Below are positions 29,953 to 35,769 of a stretch of 35,769 nt of DNA, in pieces. The DNA lies in assembly GCA_017651465.1 (NCBI GenBank), contig JAGCCX010000051.1:1-35769 (forward strand), read 5' to 3'. The notes under the pieces were generated by a model. The model worked only from the letters and a program-made list of their open reading frames with translations, made no database searches and was not told the origin of the DNA. The position numbers and the translations under genes were made by a program. The number at the start of each line of letters is the position of its first letter. Position 1 is the stretch's first letter. This stretch comes from Bacteroidales bacterium. Its GTDB lineage: Bacteria > Bacteroidota > Bacteroidia > Bacteroidales > UBA932.

Positions 29953-32367
29953 ATGGAGAACAAAGTGCGTGCTATTCTGGACTCTCTGAATGATGAGCAG
30001 GGCAAGGCGGTCCAGTGTACTGAGGGGCCTGTGTTGATTGTGGCGGGAGCCGGTTCCGGCAAGACCCGCGTACTTACCAGCCGAGTGGCGTATCTGTTGG
30101 CGCAAGGGGTTGAGCCTGACCGCGTTCTGGCGCTTACCTTCACCAAGAAGGCGGCCGGCGAAATGAAGGAGCGCATAGCCTTAATGGTGGGCGGCTACAA
30201 GGCCCGCAGGGTGGTTATGGGCACTTTCCATTCGGTGTTCGTCCGCTTCCTGCGCGACTGGGCCGGGCCCCTGGGTTACCCGCAGCAATTTACTATCTAC
30301 GACCAGAGCGATTCCACCGCTGCCGTCAAGGCCGCGATCAAGGAACTGAACCTGGACGATACGGTTTACAAGCCCCGTGACGTACTCTCCCGCATATCGT
30401 CGGCAAAGAACAACCTTATTACCGTCGGCGCCTACAGGGCCGACAGGGGAGCCATCCAGGCCGACACCTACTCCAAGAAGCCCCGGATCGTTGACGTGTA
30501 CGAGCGTTACCAGCAGAAGCTCAGGCAGTCGGGGGTGATGGATTTCGACGATATCCTGGTGAATATGAACATCCTCCTGAGGGACAATCCCCAGGCCCTG
30601 CAGAGCATAGCCTCGCGCTTCTCCTACATAATGGTCGATGAGTACCAGGACACCAACTATGCCCAGTACCTCATCATCAAAAAGCTCGCCCAGGGGCACC
30701 GGAACATCTGCGTGGTGGGAGACGATTCACAGTCGATATACGCCTTCCGCGGCGCGCAGATCCAGAACATCCTTAACTTCAAAAAGGACTATCCGGAGTG
30801 CCGGCTGTTCCGTCTGGAACGCAACTACCGCAGCACCCCCAACATTGTGGAGGCCGCCAATTCGGTCATCGAGCACAACGCCGGGCGCATCCCCAAAAAG
30901 TGCTATGCCCAGGGCGATCCCGGCGAGAAGCTGAAGCTCATACGGGCCTTCACCGAGCAGGACGAGGCTATGGAGATAGTGTCCGCCATCCAGAAGCGAA
31001 TGCGCTCGGACGGCGCTGCATATCAAGACTTTGCCATCCTGTATCGCACCAACGCACAGTCGCGCGCACTGGAAGAGCAGCTGCGCCGGCGCAACATTCC
31101 CTACGTGGTGTATTCGGGCAATTCGTTCTTCGAGCGCGCCGAGGTCAAGGATATGCTCTCGTACTTCAAGCTGGTGGTGAATCCGCTCGATGAAGAGTCT
31201 TTCAAGCGTGTGGTCAACAAACCGGCGCGCGCCATAGGAGACACTTCGGTCAAGGCGCTTATCGCAGCCGCGCTCGCCCACGGGACCAGCCTCTTCAGGG
31301 CGGCGTTCCTGGATGACCTGGAGCAGTTCGGCCTGCGGAGCGCGGCGGTGCTGAAAATCAGGGCGTTCTGCGCTATGATCGACTCTCTCCACCAGAAAGT
31401 CAGCAGCACCGGCGCCTATGACCTTGCCCGCGAGATAGCGGACAAGAGCGGGCTGTATGCCCTCTACAAAGAAGATACGTCCATCGAGGGGCAGGCGCGT
31501 TTTGCCAACGTGGAGGAGCTGGTGAATTCGGTGGCCTCTTTCGAGGAGGACTGCCGTGAGGAGGCCGAGGGTGCGGAAGATATCTTCACGCTCGACGATT
31601 TCCTTGAGAACGTGTCGCTGCTGAGCAACGTCGATATAGTTGACGAGGAAGATACCAACAACAAAGTTGCGCTTATGACGGTGCACTCGGCCAAGGGGCT
31701 GGAGTTCCCGTACGTGTTCGTTTCGGGGATGGAGGAGAATCTCTTCCCCAGCCAGAATATGCTGCTGAGCCAGAAAGATATAGAAGAAGAACGCAGGCTC
31801 TTTTACGTGGCCATTACACGCGCCGGCAAGGCAGTGTCGTTGAGTTATGCGGGCACGCGTATGCGTAACGGGCGGCACGAGAGCAATTCGCCGTCGCGTT
31901 TCCTGCGTGAGATCGATTCGCAGTATCTTGACAGGCCGTTGGAGGACGACAGTTTCGGCGTCAGCGGCGCTTTCGGCTCCGGAGGAGGGTTTGGACGGAG
32001 CGGGTTCGCACAAAGCGCTCATCCCTCCCATCGCGAGCGATGGGCCCCTCCCGCTCACGTAGCCGCGGGCGGCTACGCCCGTCCGCCCAAACCCTCCTCC
32101 GAAAGCCGGAGGCCCGAAGCTGCCAGAAGCCCGATCAGTTCCGTACCAGCCCAGTCAAAACCGGCATATACTCCTGACCCTGATTTCGAGCCGCTTCCGA
32201 TGAGCGAATTCCGCGTGGGCCAGCGCATAGAGCACAACCGCTTCGGCCCCGGTGAGATACTGGACATAACAGGCAAAATACCCGAGCTCAAGGCCCGGGT
32301 ACGCTTCGACAAACTGGGAGAAAAACTCCTCCTTCTCAAATACGCTAAGATGCGTCTGGAGAAGTAA
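29953..32367 (+). CDS. ATP-dependent DNA helicase, UvrD/PcrA family, carrying an in-frame palindromic insert
   Basis: The ATG at 29953 gives the family start MENKVRAILDSLNDEQ; the frame is open 22 codons further upstream but that part overlaps the promoter. The product is 804 residues. SF1A motifs are in order: Walker A AGAGSGKT (Lys37), TFTKKAA, Walker B DEYQDT (Asp229-Glu230), VVGDDSQSIYAFRGA, LERNYRST, MTVHSAKGLEF and EERRLFYVAITRA. It unwinds DNA in excision and replication-linked repair. Residues 677-716 are encoded by a 120-bp GC-rich palindrome and read as a Gly/Pro/Arg-rich peptide within the disordered linker. The C-terminus (VGQRIEHNRFGPGEILDI) is the conserved PcrA RNA-polymerase-interacting tail. 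The last 23 bp overlap the convergent thioesterase gene. Confidence 0.95.
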   Translation: MENKVRAILDSLNDEQGKAVQCTEGPVLIVAGAGSGKTRVLTSRVAYLLAQGVEPDRVLALTFTKKAAGEMKERIALMVGGYKARRVVMGTFHSVFVRFLRDWAGPLGYPQQFTIYDQSDSTAAVKAAIKELNLDDTVYKPRDVLSRISSAKNNLITVGAYRADRGAIQADTYSKKPRIVDVYERYQQKLRQSGVMDFDDILVNMNILLRDNPQALQSIASRFSYIMVDEYQDTNYAQYLIIKKLAQGHRNICVVGDDSQSIYAFRGAQIQNILNFKKDYPECRLFRLERNYRSTPNIVEAANSVIEHNAGRIPKKCYAQGDPGEKLKLIRAFTEQDEAMEIVSAIQKRMRSDGAAYQDFAILYRTNAQSRALEEQLRRRNIPYVVYSGNSFFERAEVKDMLSYFKLVVNPLDEESFKRVVNKPARAIGDTSVKALIAAALAHGTSLFRAAFLDDLEQFGLRSAAVLKIRAFCAMIDSLHQKVSSTGAYDLAREIADKSGLYALYKEDTSIEGQARFANVEELVNSVASFEEDCREEAEGAEDIFTLDDFLENVSLLSNVDIVDEEDTNNKVALMTVHSAKGLEFPYVFVSGMEENLFPSQNMLLSQKDIEEERRLFYVAITRAGKAVSLSYAGTRMRNGRHESNSPSRFLREIDSQYLDRPLEDDSFGVSGAFGSGGGFGRSGFAQSAHPSHRERWAPPAHVAAGGYARPPKPSSESRRPEAARSPISSVPAQSKPAYTPDPDFEPLPMSEFRVGQRIEHNRFGPGEILDITGKIPELKARVRFDKLGEKLLLLKYAKMRLEK
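31981..32100 (+). repeat. 120-bp GC-rich palindromic element inside the helicase gene
   Basis: Terminal arms GGAGGAGGGTTTGG (31981-31994) and its exact reverse complement (32087-32100) bracket two perfect hairpins: CCCATCGC-GA-GCGATGGG (32027-32044) and CGTAGCCGC-GG-GCGGCTACG (32058-32077). The arms extend inward imperfectly through CGGA and CGGG. The length is 40 codons and both ends fall on codon boundaries. Confidence 0.82.
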
Positions 32368-33103
32368 AGACTATCCTGCAGGTAAAACTCTGGATCCCCT
32401 CGCAGATTCCCTCCACATACCAGGCTCCGTCGGGGCCCTGGGTGCGTATCAGCTGCACGCTCTGGCCCAGGCGCACCTCGTGGTTGTAATTCAGTACGAA
32501 GTCGGTAACTATCTGGTTGGTAGTAATTTCTGCCGGCAGGCAGTCCATTGCCCAATGGGGATATTTTCCATTGTTGGCGTGCCTGTTATAGTCAAGGTCA
32601 GACCAGGTGACAAGGTGGCATCCCGCCTCTTCTTTTACCGCCTCGGCGGGGAAGACGATCTTAGGGGCGTCGGGCTCAAGCGCCCTTTCGGGGCACTGGG
32701 GCTCGGGCGAGAGAAGGTCGGAGATGCGTTCAGGCTTTGCGATCCTGCGGGTCTCATAATCCATTAAGGCCCAGGAACTGGTGGCGTTTATGATGGCCTT
32801 TCCGTCTGCATCGAGCATACGGTAGTCCCTGGTGCTGATGGGGCCGCGGATTCCGCTGTGCCAGCTCTGCAGGGTAACCTTCTCGGCCATCAGCGGGAGC
32901 CTCTCGTAATGAATGGCATTCCTGAGCAAAATCCAGCACATTCCGCGGGCGTTCAGTACGGGATCGGGAAGGCCGAGCTGCGTTGAGCCGCGGACGGCAA
33001 GTTCCTGTGCTATGTCAAAGAATGACGAGGCTTTAAGCCGGTGGTTGCAGTCGATAAAATATCCGGGTATGACGTATTCTTCTTGATACTTATCTGGCAT
33101 CAT
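32345..33103 (-). CDS. Acyl-ACP thioesterase
   Basis: The 252-residue protein is a FatA/FatB-type acyl-ACP thioesterase with two hotdog domains, releasing free fatty acid from acyl carrier protein in the cytoplasm. The first domain includes FFDIAQELAVRGSTQLGL and WILLRNAIHYERLP; the second begins WSDLDYNRHANNGKY (about residues 170-184), which contains the family Asn-x-His-x-Asn-Asn catalytic block. Length is normal for bacterial members. Start may be the first or second Met (33103 or 33100); both overlap the NIF3-type gene upstream by 14 or 11 bp, implying co-translation. The 3' end overlaps the helicase gene. Confidence 0.88.
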   Translation of the reverse strand: MMPDKYQEEYVIPGYFIDCNHRLKASSFFDIAQELAVRGSTQLGLPDPVLNARGMCWILLRNAIHYERLPLMAEKVTLQSWHSGIRGPISTRDYRMLDADGKAIINATSSWALMDYETRRIAKPERISDLLSPEPQCPERALEPDAPKIVFPAEAVKEEAGCHLVTWSDLDYNRHANNGKYPHWAMDCLPAEITTNQIVTDFVLNYNHEVRLGQSVQLIRTQGPDGAWYVEGICEGIQSFTCRIVFTSPDAS

Positions 33104-33872
33104 AGCAAATCGGGTTGGTGTTTAGGGAAGTTTTTATGACGGTGAGCCCGGGGCACCCGGAGGAAATCAGCCCGGCGAGAAGTTCCACGGTGAATTTCTC
33201 GCTCTGGTAATGACCCAGTTCGGCGAGCAGCATCCCGTCGTTTTCAAAGTAATCGTGATAGTGGAATTCGCCTGAGATAAAGCAGTCGGCTCCTTTGCGT
33301 GCGGCTTCTTTCATAAGGAATGCTCCCGCCCCGCCGCACAGGGCCACGGTCTTGATTGCCCGGCCGCTGCATTCGGAGTGGCGCAGGCACTCAACTCCAA
33401 AAATCTGCTTTATGCGCAGCAAAAAGTCGGTGTCCCGCTCCGGCTCCGGCAGGGTGCCCGTGAGCCCCGAGCCAGCATCCTCGCCAGCTTTGGGCAGCAG
33501 CCAGCTAAGCTCCTGTAAGCCAATGAGTTCCGCTATCTTGTAATTCACTCCTCCGGGAGCGTTGTCGAGGCTGGTGTGGGCGGAATAAATGGCAATGCCT
33601 GCGGCAAGGGCCTTGACTACGCAGCGCTGCTGGTAAGTAGAGTCGCTGACCTCCCTGAGAGCCTTGAACAGCAGGGGATGGTGCGACACTATCATCTGGC
33701 AGCCAAGCCGGGCGGCCTCATCCACCACTGCCTCGGTAACGTCCAGGCACACAAGGACCTTGCTCACCGCCGATGCGGTAAAGCCCACCTGCAGCCCGGA
33801 ATTGTCCCACTCGTCCTGAAGCCTTAGCGGAGCTGTGCGCTCAACGGCTGCAATAATGTCTTTAACTTTCAT
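33090..33872 (-). CDS. NIF3/DUF34 dinuclear metal-center protein
   Basis: The 260-residue protein belongs to the NIF3 (GTP cyclohydrolase 1 type 2 homologue, YbgI) family that forms a hexamer with a two-metal site. Candidate ligands are visible: His-His in VSHHPLLFK (about residues 62-68), SAHTSLDNAPGGVN with His and Asp (about 97-110), GEFHYHD (about 205), and GHYQSEKF near the end. It is the short form without the inserted PII-like domain. The physiological substrate of the family is unresolved; metal handling and cofactor repair have been suggested. It is followed by the thioesterase gene with overlapping ends and preceded by the flavodoxin gene across 17 bp. Confidence 0.92.
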   Translation of the reverse strand: MKVKDIIAAVERTAPLRLQDEWDNSGLQVGFTASAVSKVLVCLDVTEAVVDEAARLGCQMIVSHHPLLFKALREVSDSTYQQRCVVKALAAGIAIYSAHTSLDNAPGGVNYKIAELIGLQELSWLLPKAGEDAGSGLTGTLPEPERDTDFLLRIKQIFGVECLRHSECSGRAIKTVALCGGAGAFLMKEAARKGADCFISGEFHYHDYFENDGMLLAELGHYQSEKFTVELLAGLISSGCPGLTVIKTSLNTNPICYDAR

Positions 33873-33889
33873 CAGTTGTGAATAGTAGC

Positions 33890-34729
33890 TTATCTTACAA
33901 CCTGGGTGAACTCGGGAGCCTGGCCCTCGAGGGCGTTGACGTACACCGTAAACTCTGCTCCGGGCTGCTGGGGCACGCCCTCCCTGGGAAGGGCCTCTGC
34001 CGTAAACTTATACTCGGTACCGCCGGGAATCGGGCGGGAACTCACCTCCGATGCCTTGGCGTGGATCATAGGATAATCTCCCACGGCGGCATCGAAAATG
34101 GCAGCTTCTTCCTCGCTCACTGCGTGCTGTGCGGGGAACTCCTCAAGCGGCTCGCACTCTCCTTCGACAAAGCCGCCTGCCTTGAGGAAACGATCGATTT
34201 CCTGCGGGGCGGCCTCAATCCTGGCGGCGCGGACACCATAACCGGGCAGAATCTCCGCGTCCGGGAATTTGGCGGCCAGGTCCTTGATGCTTGAAACGAG
34301 TCCGCCGCTGCCGAAGGTGCAGAAGGGGACTATCTTCTTGCCGTTCAGGTCGATGTCCTCCAGGGCGGATGCCATCGGCAGGGCATAGGTGCCGAACCAG
34401 ACGGGGTAGCCCAGGAAGATGATATCGTACGAAGAGAGCTCGCTGCTTATTGGATTAACCTTGGGAAGGACGCCGAGCTCCCGCTCCTCGCGGCTGCACT
34501 CGATGACTTCCTGATAGGTGCTTCCGTAGGGCTCCACCGGAACGATCTCCTCGATATCGGCACCCAGACGGGTTGCAAACTCCTGTGCAACCGCCTTGGT
34601 ATTGGAAGAGTGGGAATAATACAGAACCAGCACCTTGGGCGCCTTTGCGTTGTTGCCGCACGAGACCGCGGCGAGAAGGACTGCCGCAAGCGGCAGCATC
34701 CATCTGAAAGCCTTTGCTAATCTGCTCAT
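33890..34729 (-). CDS. Flavodoxin-domain lipoprotein
   Basis: The 279-residue protein begins with a lipoprotein signal ending LLAAVSC (Cys24), so its flavodoxin domain lies outside the cytoplasm, unlike ordinary flavodoxins. The FMN phosphate loop is YYSHSSNTKAVA (about residues 38-49); later FMN-site strands are FLGYPVWFGTYALPM and PFCTFGSGGLVSS. Residues about 190-279 form an extra C-terminal beta domain (GGTEYKFTAEALPREG, FTVYVNALEG) of unknown role. It may pass electrons to exported reductases or take part in envelope redox repair; this is inference. A -7 box lies 28 bp upstream. Confidence 0.85.
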   Translation of the reverse strand: MSRLAKAFRWMLPLAAVLLAAVSCGNNAKAPKVLVLYYSHSSNTKAVAQEFATRLGADIEEIVPVEPYGSTYQEVIECSREERELGVLPKVNPISSELSSYDIIFLGYPVWFGTYALPMASALEDIDLNGKKIVPFCTFGSGGLVSSIKDLAAKFPDAEILPGYGVRAARIEAAPQEIDRFLKAGGFVEGECEPLEEFPAQHAVSEEEAAIFDAAVGDYPMIHAKASEVSSRPIPGGTEYKFTAEALPREGVPQQPGAEFTVYVNALEGQAPEFTQVVR

Positions 34730-34738
34730 AATAATTAC

Positions 34739-34759
34739 TGCTGAATCAATTGTTCAGCA
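34739..34759. repeat. 7-bp inverted repeat in the flavodoxin gene leader
   Basis: TGCTGAA (34739-34745) and TTCAGCA (34753-34759) flank a 7-bp AT-rich centre. The repeat lies between the -7 box and the start codon, so it could be an operator or a leader hairpin; it could also be chance. Confidence 0.35.
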
Positions 34760-34765
34760 AAGATA
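34758..34765 (-). promoter_or_regulatory. -7 box of the flavodoxin lipoprotein gene
   Basis: The minus strand reads TATCTTTG, a perfect TAnnTTTG, 28 bp upstream of the start codon. No TTTG is found 19-21 bp further upstream, which may point to an activator-dependent promoter. Confidence 0.5.
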
Positions 34766-34843
34766 AACAATGCTGACAAATAATCGTACCCCAAGTATCA
34801 CTTTCCTCCATCTTGCGGCCGGCAAAGGAAGAGGCGTGGGGAA

Positions 34844-34879
34844 AGACAAACGGGGCCAACCCTTTCCGGGCCGGCCCCG
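34844..34879 (-). terminator. Terminator of pckA
   Basis: On the minus strand CGGGGCC (34873-34879) pairs with GGCCCCG (34851-34857) over a 15-nt loop and is followed by TTTGTCTTT. It lies 38 bp beyond the pckA stop codon. Confidence 0.65.
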
Positions 34880-34917
34880 CCGTCATAGGGGGTAAGTCGG
34901 GAGACTAAAGCTGGGGA

Positions 34918-35769
<852 letters not shown>

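Overview
The window is a gene-dense stretch of a GC-rich Bacteroidales chromosome, probably Alistipes/Rikenellaceae-like; genus is inference. The evidence is the promoter grammar (TTTG, 19-21 bp, TAnnTTTG), the absence of clear Shine-Dalgarno sites, a FimB/Mfa2-type fimbrial lipoprotein, a secreted tricorn-type protease, a six-gene Na+-NQR operon and ATP-type PEP carboxykinase. There is no IS element, prophage, CRISPR array or rRNA. Most genes are housekeeping or cell-envelope genes.

Layout. 1-8.4 kb: the tail of an NAGPA-type glycosidase, then a minus-strand envelope cluster (tricorn protease, OmpA protein, unknown low-complexity protein, transglutaminase lipoprotein, TapB/DUF3108 protein). 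8.5-12.5 kb: a GPAT-like acyltransferase, tRNA-Gln, then an overlapping pair encoding a glycerol-1-phosphate dehydrogenase-like enzyme and a GatZ/KbaZ-like aldolase subunit. 12.5-13.8 kb: tadA and a secreted glycerophosphodiesterase on the minus strand. 13.9-20.8 kb: polA, a sigma-70/alpha-galactosidase fused reading frame, rsmG, rpmH, a cytidylate-kinase-like gene and tRNA-Val. 21-24 kb: two glycosyltransferases flanking a fimbrial lipoprotein gene. 24.1-29.9 kb: nqrABCDEF. 29.9-35.8 kb: a PcrA/UvrD helicase, then minus-strand acyl-ACP thioesterase, NIF3 protein, flavodoxin lipoprotein and the 3' part of pckA.

Most unusual points. (1) An ECF-type sigma factor reads without a stop codon into a complete GH36 alpha-galactosidase that carries its own signal peptide; the junction holds an ATGA where one extra A in a four-A run decides between a fusion and two overlapping genes. 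(2) A 120-bp GC-rich palindromic element lies exactly in frame inside the helicase C-terminal tail, and a 99-bp intergenic palindrome downstream of nqrF shares sequence words with it, which suggests a repeat family that can enter genes. (3) DNA polymerase I has lost all recognisable 3'-5' exonuclease metal ligands. (4) The tadA/GDPD spacer is a 78-bp symmetric palindrome. (5) A 12-bp inverted repeat brackets the fimbrial gene promoter and start codon.

Functional links: Na+-NQR sets up the sodium gradient; the envelope cluster, fimbrial lipoprotein, GDPD and glycosyltransferases serve the cell surface; alpha-galactosidase and the aldolase/dehydrogenase pair suggest carbohydrate use. All functions are inferred from protein motifs read by eye; no database search was run.
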